In this document: positions 1-5,445 of the stretch, one piece after another | Layout: each line of letters starts with the position of its first letter | How positions within the stretch are numbered: position 1 is the stretch's first letter | DNA from: an uncultured Flavobacterium sp. | GTDB taxonomy: Bacteria > Bacteroidota > Bacteroidia > Flavobacteriales > Flavobacteriaceae | Assembly (NCBI RefSeq): GCF_937876455.1 | Contig: NZ_CALFIG010000284.1 | Coordinates: forward strand, 1-6,720 | Length of the DNA stretch: 6,720 bases | Direction of reading: 5' to 3' | Translations under genes and position numbers: made by a program | The notes under the pieces: model-generated | Seen by the model: only the letters and a program-made list of their open reading frames with translations | Database searches by the model: none | Told to the model about the DNA's origin: nothing

Positions 1-130
1 GTTTAGAGGAATAGTTAAGACTGTCAATAATTTTCTTTTCAAGAACGGAGGGGCTTTCAATTCTTAAGTAATAATTTTGACTTAGGCCACAAAGGCTAAA
101 AAGCAGAAAAAAAGACACATAATTTTTCAT
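1..130 (-). CDS. Exported protein of unknown function, N-terminal fragment
   Basis: An open frame begins with ATG at 130 on the minus strand and runs off the left edge after 43 codons without a stop. The N-terminus (MKNYVSFFLLFSLCGLSQNY) looks like a signal peptide: a lysine at position 2, a hydrophobic core from about residue 5 to 16, and a probable cleavage near LSQ-N at 16-19. Flavobacterial exported proteins often show a Q-N junction of this kind. Cys14 does not sit in a good lipobox because the residue before it is Leu, so signal peptidase I is more likely than lipoprotein processing. The following stretch (YLRIESPS, then EKKIIDSLNY) faintly recalls the first POTRA-like strand and helix of outer-membrane assembly proteins, but that is only an impression. 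It is divergent from rpsL and probably unrelated to it in function. No convincing promoter was found for it. Confidence 0.6.
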   Translation of the reverse strand, partial: MKNYVSFFLLFSLCGLSQNYYLRIESPSVLEKKIIDSLNYSSK

Positions 131-249
131 GAGGTAAATATAAGTAAAAATATAAATTACGCGAGGATGATTTTATAGCTATTAACTGTCTAAATTAAAC
201 CATCTACTTTTGTTTTTAATTCGCTCAAAATAAAATAATTAAAATTGCA

Positions 250-280
250 TTTGGATAATAAAAAATAATTTCTACCTTTG
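250..280 (+). promoter_or_regulatory. Bacteroidota-type promoter of the rpsL-rpsG-fusA-rpsJ unit
   Basis: TTTG at 250-253 and TACCTTTG at 273-280 are separated by exactly 19 bases. This fits the known Bacteroidota primary-sigma consensus (-33 TTTG, -7 TAnnTTTG, spacing about 19-21). Transcription would start near 284-287, giving a leader of roughly 45 nt before the rpsL ATG. The same boxes and spacing recur before rplC. Confidence 0.85.
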
Positions 281-284
281 CAAC

Positions 285-297
285 CCCTAAAATAGGG
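285..297 (+). promoter_or_regulatory. Small hairpin at the 5' end of the rpsL transcript
   Basis: CCCTA (285-289), loop AAA and TAGGG (293-297) form a perfect 5-bp stem, the only GC-containing inverted repeat in the leader. With the predicted start near 284-287 the stem would sit at or within a few bases of the 5' end, where it could protect the mRNA or set initiation efficiency. No U-tract follows, so it is not a terminator. The structure is seen; the role is inferred. Confidence 0.4.
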
Positions 298-329
298 TAG
301 TTAAAACAAGTATTAATTTATTAGTAATT

Positions 330-713
330 ATGCCAACAATTCAACAATTAGTTAGAACAGGAAGAGCCAAAATAACTAAGAAGAGTAAATCGGCTGCTTT
401 AGATTCTTGTCCTCAAAGAAGAGGTGTTTGTACGCGTGTTTACACTACAACGCCAAAAAAACCAAACTCTGCAATGCGTAAAGTTGCTAGGGTTCGTTTA
501 ACAAATGGTAATGAAGTGAATGCTTACATCCCAGGAGAAGGACACAATCTACAAGAGCACTCGATAGTATTAGTTAGAGGTGGAAGGGTAAAAGATTTAC
601 CAGGAGTTAGATACCACATCGTTCGTGGTGCGTTAGACACAGCAGGAGTTAAAGACCGTACACAGAGAAGATCTAAGTATGGTGCTAAACGTCCAAAACC
701 AGCTGCAAAATAA
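330..713 (+). CDS. rpsL: 30S ribosomal protein uS12
   Basis: uS12 sits at the decoding centre of the small subunit, on its interface side, and monitors codon-anticodon pairing. The 127 residues agree with the family (124 in E. coli, with flavobacterial forms slightly longer). Diagnostic stretches are PTIQQLVR at 2-9, RGVCTRVYTTTPKKPNSA at 31-48, GEGHNLQEHS at 69-78 and RVKDLPGVRYHIVRGALD at 86-103. Lys43 and Lys88, the classical sites of streptomycin-resistance changes, are both wild type, so a streptomycin-sensitive uS12 is predicted. Asp89, the residue methylthiolated by RimO where that enzyme exists, is present. The ATG at 330 gives the canonical N-terminus and has no Shine-Dalgarno sequence. 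It is first gene of its unit, 49 bases after the -7 box and 31 bases ahead of rpsG. Confidence 0.99.
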   Translation: MPTIQQLVRTGRAKITKKSKSAALDSCPQRRGVCTRVYTTTPKKPNSAMRKVARVRLTNGNEVNAYIPGEGHNLQEHSIVLVRGGRVKDLPGVRYHIVRGALDTAGVKDRTQRRSKYGAKRPKPAAK

Positions 714-744
714 TAGTAACGCTAAACTTTAAAAAAGAAAAGAA

Positions 745-1221
745 ATGAGAAAAAGACAGGCCAAAAAAAGACCTCTTTTACCAGACCCAAAGTTTAACGA
801 TCAGTTAGTTACACGTTTCGTTAACAACTTAATGTGGGACGGTAAAAAATCAGTTGCTTTTAAAGTGTTTTATGATGCATTAGAAATCGTAGAATCTAAA
901 AAGCAAGATGAAGAGAAATCTTCATTAGAAATATGGAAAGATGCATTAACAAATGTTATGCCTCACGTAGAAGTTCGTTCACGTCGTGTGGGTGGAGCTA
1001 CTTTCCAAATTCCAATGCAAATTCGTCCAGATAGAAAAATTTCTATGGCAATTAAATGGATGATTTTGTATGCTAGAAAAAGAAATGAAAAATCAATGGC
1101 TGGGAAGCTTGCTTCTGAAATTTTAGCTGCGGCTAAAGAAGAAGGTGCTGCAGTTAAGAAAAGAATGGATACTCACAAAATGGCAGAGGCTAATAAAGCA
1201 TTCTCTCATTTTAGATTTTAA
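745..1221 (+). CDS. rpsG: 30S ribosomal protein uS7
   Basis: uS7 binds the 3' major domain of 16S rRNA, nucleates assembly of the 30S head and lines the E and P tRNA sites. The 158 residues match the usual size. The basic N-terminus is MRKRQAKKRPLLPDPKF. The RNA-binding beta-hairpin runs from about 75 to 99 (VEVRSRRVGGATFQIPMQIR), and the conserved C-terminus is KRMDTHKMAEANKAFSHFRF (139-158). A lysine/glutamate-rich insertion at about 52-60 lies in the loop after the second helix. The start at 745 is preceded by an A/G-rich tract (aaaaaagaaaagaa) that lacks GGAGG. It lies 31 bases after rpsL and 11 before fusA, within the classical str order. In E. coli uS7 represses this operon; no equivalent site can be recognised here by eye. 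Confidence 0.99.
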   Translation: MRKRQAKKRPLLPDPKFNDQLVTRFVNNLMWDGKKSVAFKVFYDALEIVESKKQDEEKSSLEIWKDALTNVMPHVEVRSRRVGGATFQIPMQIRPDRKISMAIKWMILYARKRNEKSMAGKLASEILAAAKEEGAAVKKRMDTHKMAEANKAFSHFRF

Positions 1222-1232
1222 TTCATAAAGAA

Positions 1233-3377
1233 ATGGCTAGAGATTTAAAATTTACAAGAAATATAGGTATTGCTGCACACATTGATGCAGGAAAAACCAC
1301 TACGACAGAGCGTATCTTATTCTACACAGGAAAATCACACAAAATTGGTGAAGTACATGATGGTGCTGCAACAATGGACTGGATGGCACAAGAGCAAGAA
1401 AGAGGTATTACAATTACTTCAGCTGCTACAACTTGTACTTGGAATTTCCCAACAGAGCAAGGTAAAAATACACCAGATTCAAAACCATACCACTTTAATA
1501 TTATTGATACTCCGGGACACGTTGACTTTACAGTTGAAGTAAACCGTTCATTGCGTGTGTTAGATGGGTTAGTATTCTTGTTTTCTGCAGTTGATGGTGT
1601 TGAGCCACAATCTGAAACAAACTGGAGATTAGCTGATCAATATCGAGTGCCTCGTATGGGATTCGTAAATAAAATGGACCGTCAAGGATCAAACTTTTTA
1701 GCAGTTTGTCAACAAGTTAGAGATATGTTAAAATCTAATGCTGTTGCTATTACTTTACCTATTGGTGAAGAAGCTGACTTCAAAGGAGTAGTAGATTTAG
1801 TGAAGAATCAAGCTATTGTATGGCATGATGAAACGCAAGGTGCTACATTTGATATAGTTGATATTCCTGCAGATATGGCTGATGAAGTAAAACAATATCG
1901 TTCTACTTTAATTGAAGCTGTTGCTGAATACGACGAAAATTTATTAGACAAATACATGGAGGATGAAAACTCTATTACTGAAGAAGAAATTAACAATGCA
2001 TTGAGAGCAGCTACCATTGATATGGCTATTATCCCGATGATTTGTGGTTCTTCATTCAAAAATAAAGGTGTTCAATTCATGCTAGATGCAGTATGTAAAT
2101 ACTTGCCATCGCCAGTAGATAAAGAAGGTATTACAGGTATTCACCCTGATGATGCAGAAAAATTAGAAGAAGATCAAAAGAAAATTTTACGTCGTCCAGA
2201 TGTAAAAGAACCTTTTGCGGCTTTAGCATTTAAAATTGCTACTGACCCTTATGTAGGTCGTTTAGCATTCTTCCGTGCCTATTCAGGTCGTTTAGATGCA
2301 GGTTCTTATATCTTGAACACACGTTCAGGAAATAAAGAGCGTATTTCTCGTATCTACCAAATGCATGCTAACAAACAAAATCCAATCGAATATATTGAGG
2401 CTGGAGATATTGGGGCTGCAGTAGGATTTAAGGATATCAAGACAGGAGATACTATGTGTGACGAAAAACACCCAATTATCCTTGAGTCTATGAAATTCCC
2501 AGATCCAGTAATTGGTATTGCTATCGAGCCTAAAACGAAAGCTGACGTAGACAAAATGGGTATGGCTTTAGCTAAATTAGCTGAAGAAGATCCAACATTT
2601 ACAGTTAGAACAGATGAGGCTTCAGGTCAAACAATTATTTCAGGTATGGGTGAGCTTCACTTAGATATCTTAGTTGATCGTATGAAACGTGAATTCAAAG
2701 TAGAGGTTAATCAAGGTGAGCCACAAGTTGAATACAAAGAAGCGTTTACAAGATCTGCGGAACATAGAGAAGTTTATAAAAAACAATCTGGTGGACGTGG
2801 TAAGTTTGGTGATATTGTTTTCCGTTTAGAGCCTGCAGATGAAGGTCAAGTTGGATTACAATTCTTTAACGAGGTAAAAGGAGGTAATGTTCCTAGAGAA
2901 TATGTGCCTGCTGTAGAAAAAGGTTTCAAAGAAGCTATGAAACAAGGGCCTTTAGCGGGTTATGCAGTTGATAGCTTAAAAGTTACTTTATTAGATGGTT
3001 CTTACCACCCTGTAGATTCAGATGCTTTATCATTCGAATTGGCAGCAAAATTAGGATACAAAGAAGTAGCAAAAGCTGCTGGAGCTGTAATCTTAGAACC
3101 AATCATGAAAATTGAAGTTATCACCCCAGAAGAAAATATGGGTGATATCGTAGGTGATTTAAATAGAAGAAGAGGTCAGGTTAATGATATGGGTGATAGA
3201 GCTGGTTCTAAAGTAATCAAAGCTAATGTGCCTTTATCAGAGATGTTTGGATATGTAACAACATTAAGAACATTATCTTCAGGACGTGCTACATCTACTA
3301 TGGAGTTTTCTCATTATGAGCAAACGCCTTCAAATATTTCAGATGAAGTAATTAAAAAAGCAAAAGGTAACGCTTAA
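1233..3377 (+). CDS. fusA: Translation elongation factor EF-G
   Basis: EF-G is the cytosolic GTPase that drives tRNA-mRNA translocation and, with the recycling factor RRF, ribosome recycling. All G motifs are intact: AHIDAGKT at 15-22 (P-loop), RGIT at 57-60 (switch I), DTPGH at 92-96 with His96 as the catalytic histidine, NKMD at 146-149 and GSSFKN at 272-277. Domain II follows from about 325, domain III from about 425 (GMGELHLDIL at 471-480), domain IV from about 500 with SGGRGKFGDI at 519-528 and the tip loop DGSYHPVDSDA at 588-598, and domain V from about 621. The length is 714 residues against 704 in E. coli; part of the extra length is a loop at about 71-87 just before the DTPGH strand. 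It looks like the housekeeping EF-G and not a degenerate paralogue. It lies 11 bases before rpsJ; tuf, which often separates the two, is absent. Confidence 0.99.
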   Translation: MARDLKFTRNIGIAAHIDAGKTTTTERILFYTGKSHKIGEVHDGAATMDWMAQEQERGITITSAATTCTWNFPTEQGKNTPDSKPYHFNIIDTPGHVDFTVEVNRSLRVLDGLVFLFSAVDGVEPQSETNWRLADQYRVPRMGFVNKMDRQGSNFLAVCQQVRDMLKSNAVAITLPIGEEADFKGVVDLVKNQAIVWHDETQGATFDIVDIPADMADEVKQYRSTLIEAVAEYDENLLDKYMEDENSITEEEINNALRAATIDMAIIPMICGSSFKNKGVQFMLDAVCKYLPSPVDKEGITGIHPDDAEKLEEDQKKILRRPDVKEPFAALAFKIATDPYVGRLAFFRAYSGRLDAGSYILNTRSGNKERISRIYQMHANKQNPIEYIEAGDIGAAVGFKDIKTGDTMCDEKHPIILESMKFPDPVIGIAIEPKTKADVDKMGMALAKLAEEDPTFTVRTDEASGQTIISGMGELHLDILVDRMKREFKVEVNQGEPQVEYKEAFTRSAEHREVYKKQSGGRGKFGDIVFRLEPADEGQVGLQFFNEVKGGNVPREYVPAVEKGFKEAMKQGPLAGYAVDSLKVTLLDGSYHPVDSDALSFELAAKLGYKEVAKAAGAVILEPIMKIEVITPEENMGDIVGDLNRRRGQVNDMGDRAGSKVIKANVPLSEMFGYVTTLRTLSSGRATSTMEFSHYEQTPSNISDEVIKKAKGNA

Positions 3378-3388
3378 TTTTTAACAAG

Positions 3389-3694
3389 ATGAGTCAAAAA
3401 ATTAGAATAAAATTAAAATCATACGATCACAATTTAGTAGATAAATCTGCTGAGAAGATTGTAAAGACTGTAAAAAGTACAGGTGCAGTTGTAACTGGTC
3501 CTATTCCGTTACCTACGCACAAAAGAATTTTCACAGTATTACGTTCTCCACACGTAAACAAAAAATCAAGAGAGCAATTTGAATTAAGTTCTTATAAAAG
3601 ATTATTAGACATCTATAGTTCTTCATCGAAAACTATTGATGCACTAATGAAATTGGAATTGCCTAGTGGAGTAGAAGTAGAGATCAAAGTTTAA
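3389..3694 (+). CDS. rpsJ: 30S ribosomal protein uS10 (NusE)
   Basis: uS10 is a head protein of the small subunit and, as NusE, pairs with NusB in transcription antitermination of rRNA operons. The 101 residues are close to the 103 of E. coli. Family signatures are the N-terminal beta strand QKIRIKLKSYDH (3-14), GPIPLPTHKRIFTVLRSPHVNKKSREQFE (from about 37) and the C-terminal strand LPSGVEVEIKV. The ATG at 3389 is 11 bases after the fusA stop and lacks a Shine-Dalgarno sequence. Here rpsJ is the last gene of the str unit. A strong terminator starts 19 bases after its stop, so uS10 appears to be co-transcribed with EF-G and not with uL3, unlike E. coli, where it leads the S10 operon. Confidence 0.98.
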   Translation: MSQKIRIKLKSYDHNLVDKSAEKIVKTVKSTGAVVTGPIPLPTHKRIFTVLRSPHVNKKSREQFELSSYKRLLDIYSSSSKTIDALMKLELPSGVEVEIKV

Positions 3695-3713
3695 CTTTAT
3701 CCTATAATAATAT

Positions 3714-3748
3714 AAAAAACCGAGTAGGAATACTACTCGGTTTTTTTT
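3714..3748 (+). terminator. Intrinsic terminator after rpsJ
   Basis: CCGAGTAG (3720-3727) pairs perfectly with CTACTCGG (3733-3740) across a 5-base loop. The stem is preceded by six A (3714-3719) and followed by eight T (3741-3748), so A-T pairing can extend it to about 14 bp. This is a textbook rho-independent terminator for the upstream unit. The A-tract on the other side would let it work on the opposite strand too, though no minus-strand gene is visible that needs it. Confidence 0.93.
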
Positions 3749-3785
3749 AGTATAATTGAGAAGTGTCTATTTGTTTTTAAAAAAG

Positions 3786-3806
3786 TTAACAAATTAGTTT
3801 TGTTAA
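3786..3806. repeat. Perfect inverted repeat overlapping the rplC -33 box
   Basis: TTAACAAA (3786-3793) and TTTGTTAA (3799-3806) are exact reverse complements separated by the 5 bases TTAGT. The right arm contains the TTTG that serves as the -33 element of the rplC promoter (3799-3802). The geometry, two 8-bp half-sites with centres 13 bp apart, resembles an operator for a dimeric regulator. AT-rich intergenic DNA does produce such repeats by chance, so the operator role is inference. Confidence 0.45.
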
Positions 3807-3829
3807 TAAATTTTTAATTCCTATATTTG
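3799..3829 (+). promoter_or_regulatory. Bacteroidota-type promoter of the rplC-rplV unit
   Basis: TTTG at 3799-3802 and TATATTTG at 3822-3829 are separated by 19 bases, matching the Bacteroidota -33/-7 consensus exactly and repeating the spacing of the rpsL promoter. The start would fall near 3833-3836, about 90 bases after the rpsJ terminator and about 60 before the rplC ATG. Confidence 0.87.
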
Positions 3830-3833
3830 CACG

Positions 3834-3893
3834 CTCAAAAAAACGGCTATATATGCCATTGAGTATCAATGTTTAATTAATAATTAAGTTTTT
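3834..3893 (+). promoter_or_regulatory. rplC leader with one clean and one AU-rich hairpin
   Basis: The predicted 5' leader holds CATTGA (3857-3862), loop GTA, TCAATG (3866-3871), a perfect 6-bp hairpin. A second AU-only inverted repeat follows: TTAATT (3873-3878), AAT, AATTAA (3882-3887), ending 6 bases before the ATG. The two stems are separated by one base and could stack next to the ribosome landing site. In E. coli the uL4 product of the S10 operon controls that operon through its leader, so an autoregulatory role is conceivable. The shape here does not match the E. coli leader, and no known leader class is recognised. Confidence 0.4.
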
Positions 3894-4511
3894 ATGTCTG
3901 GGTTAATCGGAAGAAAAATCGGTATGACTAGCATCTTTGACGAGAATGGAAAAAACATTCCATGTACAGTTATAGAGGCTGGGCCATGCGTTGTTACCCA
4001 AGTCAGAACCAATGCGGTTGACGGGTATGAAGCCCTCCAACTTGGTTTCGATGACAAAACTGAAAAGCACACTATTAAAGCTGAAGCAGGACACTTCAAA
4101 AAAGCAGGAACAGTGGCTAAGAAGAAAGTTGTTGAATTTCAAGGATTTGAGGAGGAGTTTAAATTAGGTGATGTAATCAATGTTGATTTATTCACTGAAG
4201 GAGAATTTGTAGATGTAGTTGGAGTATCTAAAGGAAAAGGATTCCAAGGAGTTGTTAAACGTCATGGATTTGGCGGAGTAGGACAAGCTACTCACGGTCA
4301 ACATAACCGTTTAAGAGCGCCAGGTTCTGTTGGAGCTTCATCTTATCCATCAAGAGTGTTCAAAGGTATGAGAATGGCCGGAAGAACAGGAGGAGAAAAT
4401 GTAACAGTTCAAAACCTTAGAGTTTTAAAAGTGGTTGCCGATAAAAATCTTTTAGTAGTTAAAGGATGTGTTCCAGGTCACAAAAACTCTTATGTAATCA
4501 TTCAGAAGTAA
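3894..4511 (+). CDS. rplC: 50S ribosomal protein uL3
   Basis: uL3 binds 23S rRNA early in assembly and sends an extension close to the peptidyl transferase centre. The 205 residues fit the family. Motifs are GLIGRKIGMTSIFDENG (3-19), SKGKGFQGVVKRHGF (112-126), ATHGQHNRLRAPGS (132-145) and RVFKGMRMAGRTG (154-166). The residue aligned with E. coli Gln150, which PrmB methylates, is Ser150 (GASSYPSR), so that modification is not expected. The start at 3894 gives the canonical MSGLIGRK terminus. It is first gene of the second unit, and its stop overlaps the rplD start (TAATG). The first third of the gene is richer in G+C and in codons such as CCC, CTC, GCC and GGG than the rest. Confidence 0.98.
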   Translation: MSGLIGRKIGMTSIFDENGKNIPCTVIEAGPCVVTQVRTNAVDGYEALQLGFDDKTEKHTIKAEAGHFKKAGTVAKKKVVEFQGFEEEFKLGDVINVDLFTEGEFVDVVGVSKGKGFQGVVKRHGFGGVGQATHGQHNRLRAPGSVGASSYPSRVFKGMRMAGRTGGENVTVQNLRVLKVVADKNLLVVKGCVPGHKNSYVIIQK

Positions 4512-5140
4512 TGGAAGTAAAAGTTTTAGATATCAACGGAAAAGATACAGGTCGTAAAGTTCAACTTTCTGATGCTGTTTTCGCAATTGAGCCTAATAAA
4601 CATGCTGTCTATTTAGATGTTAAACAGTACTTGGCTAATCAAAGACAAGGTACTCATAAATCTAAAGAAAGAGCTGAAATTGCTGGTAGTACTAGAAAAA
4701 TTAAAAAACAAAAAGGTACAGGTACGGCTCGAGCAGGTAGTGTTAAATCTCCTGTGTTTGTTGGTGGAGGTAGAATCTTTGGTCCAAAACCAAGAAACTA
4801 TTCTTTCAAATTAAACAAAAATTTAAAAAGATTAGCTCGTAAATCAGCTTTATCAATGAAAGCAAATGAGAGTAATTTAATCGTGGTAGAAGATTTTACA
4901 TTTGATACACCAAATACTAAAAATTTCATTAATGTATTGAAAGCTTTAGGGTTAGATAATAAAAAATCTTTATTCGTGTTGGGTGATTCAAATAAAAATG
5001 TATATTTGTCGTCGCGCAATTTAAAATCAACTTCTGTTGTAACTGATTCAGAATTAAGTACTTATACTATTTTAAACACAAATAGTTTAGTTCTTTTTGA
5101 AGGAGCAGTAGAAGGTATTGAAGCTAATTTAAGTAAATAA
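4511..5140 (+). CDS. rplD: 50S ribosomal protein uL4
   Basis: uL4 binds 23S rRNA domain I and extends a loop that lines the exit-tunnel constriction with uL22. The start at 4511 gives 209 residues beginning MEVKVLDINGKDTG, the normal flavobacterial N-terminus. A longer in-frame reading from 4466 is rejected because its first 15 residues lie inside rplC and do not resemble the family. The tunnel loop is QRQGTHKSKERAEIAGSTRK (44-63) followed by QKGTGTARAGS (67-77). Lys68, at the position of E. coli Lys63 linked to erythromycin resistance, is wild type. FVGGGRIFGPKPR (83-95) and ARKSALS (109-115) are also diagnostic. The ATG shares its A with the rplC stop, so translation is probably coupled by termination-reinitiation. 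rplW follows after 8 bases. Confidence 0.98.
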   Translation: MEVKVLDINGKDTGRKVQLSDAVFAIEPNKHAVYLDVKQYLANQRQGTHKSKERAEIAGSTRKIKKQKGTGTARAGSVKSPVFVGGGRIFGPKPRNYSFKLNKNLKRLARKSALSMKANESNLIVVEDFTFDTPNTKNFINVLKALGLDNKKSLFVLGDSNKNVYLSSRNLKSTSVVTDSELSTYTILNTNSLVLFEGAVEGIEANLSK

Positions 5141-5148
5141 TTTAGATT

Positions 5149-5439
5149 ATGAGCGTTATAATTAAACCTATCATAACTGAAAAAATCACTAAAGATGGTG
5201 AAATATTTAACCGTTTTGGATTTGTAGTTGATAAAAAAGCAAACAAAGTAGAAATTAAAAAAGCTATTGAGTCTGCTTATGGTGTGTCTGTTATTGCAGT
5301 AAACACAATGAACTATAGAGCTGACAGATCGGTTAAGTACACTAAAAGTGGATTAATCAGTGGAAAAACAAATGCTTACAAAAAAGCAGTTGTTCAAGTT
5401 AAAGAAGGAGAAACAATAGATTTTTATACTAATATCTAA
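5149..5439 (+). CDS. rplW: 50S ribosomal protein uL23
   Basis: uL23 lies at the mouth of the exit tunnel and is the docking point for trigger factor and the signal recognition particle. The 96 residues are typical. Features are the N-terminal IIKPIITEKITK (4-15), where Glu11 occupies the place of the trigger-factor-contacting glutamate (Glu18 in E. coli), then VDKKANKVEIKKAIESAYGV (27-46), the flexible RNA-binding loop (YTKSGLISGKTNAYKKA) and the terminal strand VQVKEGETIDF. It starts 8 bases after rplD without a Shine-Dalgarno sequence and ends 6 bases before rplB. Confidence 0.97.
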   Translation: MSVIIKPIITEKITKDGEIFNRFGFVVDKKANKVEIKKAIESAYGVSVIAVNTMNYRADRSVKYTKSGLISGKTNAYKKAVVQVKEGETIDFYTNI

Positions 5440-5445
5440 TAGAAA

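Larger units (their letters stand above)
131..329. other. Divergent intergenic region upstream of rpsL
   Basis: This AT-rich spacer of 199 bases separates the minus-strand exported protein from rpsL. It contains the rpsL promoter at 250-280 and a short leader hairpin at 285-297. A second sequence fitting TAnnTTTG lies at 205-212 on the plus strand but has no TTTG about 19-21 bases upstream. No RNA gene, repeat or further coding frame is evident. Confidence 0.7.

Noticed and set aside
135..142. Minus-strand TATATTTA as promoter of the exported protein
   Set aside because: It ends 4 bases before the ATG, lacks the final G of the consensus and has no -33 box.
175..182. ATAGCTAT palindrome
   Set aside because: It is only 8 bases in AT-rich DNA with no second copy or linked promoter element; chance explains it.
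205..212. TACTTTTG as a second rpsL promoter
   Set aside because: It fits the -7 consensus, but no TTTG lies 19-21 bases upstream; the 250-280 promoter is far better.
1808..2059. Antisense open frame within fusA
   Set aside because: It is a mirror of the conserved EF-G frame, with low-complexity serine/isoleucine-rich content and no recognisable domain.
3884..4142. Two overlapping antisense open frames over the 5' part of rplC
   Set aside because: Both mirror the strongly conserved uL3 coding sequence, and their protein sequences look like no family; the local GC rise lowers antisense stop frequency.
4466..4510. Upstream in-frame extension of rplD starting MCSRSQ
   Set aside because: It lies inside the conserved C-terminus of rplC in another frame, and uL4 family members begin at the ATG at 4511.
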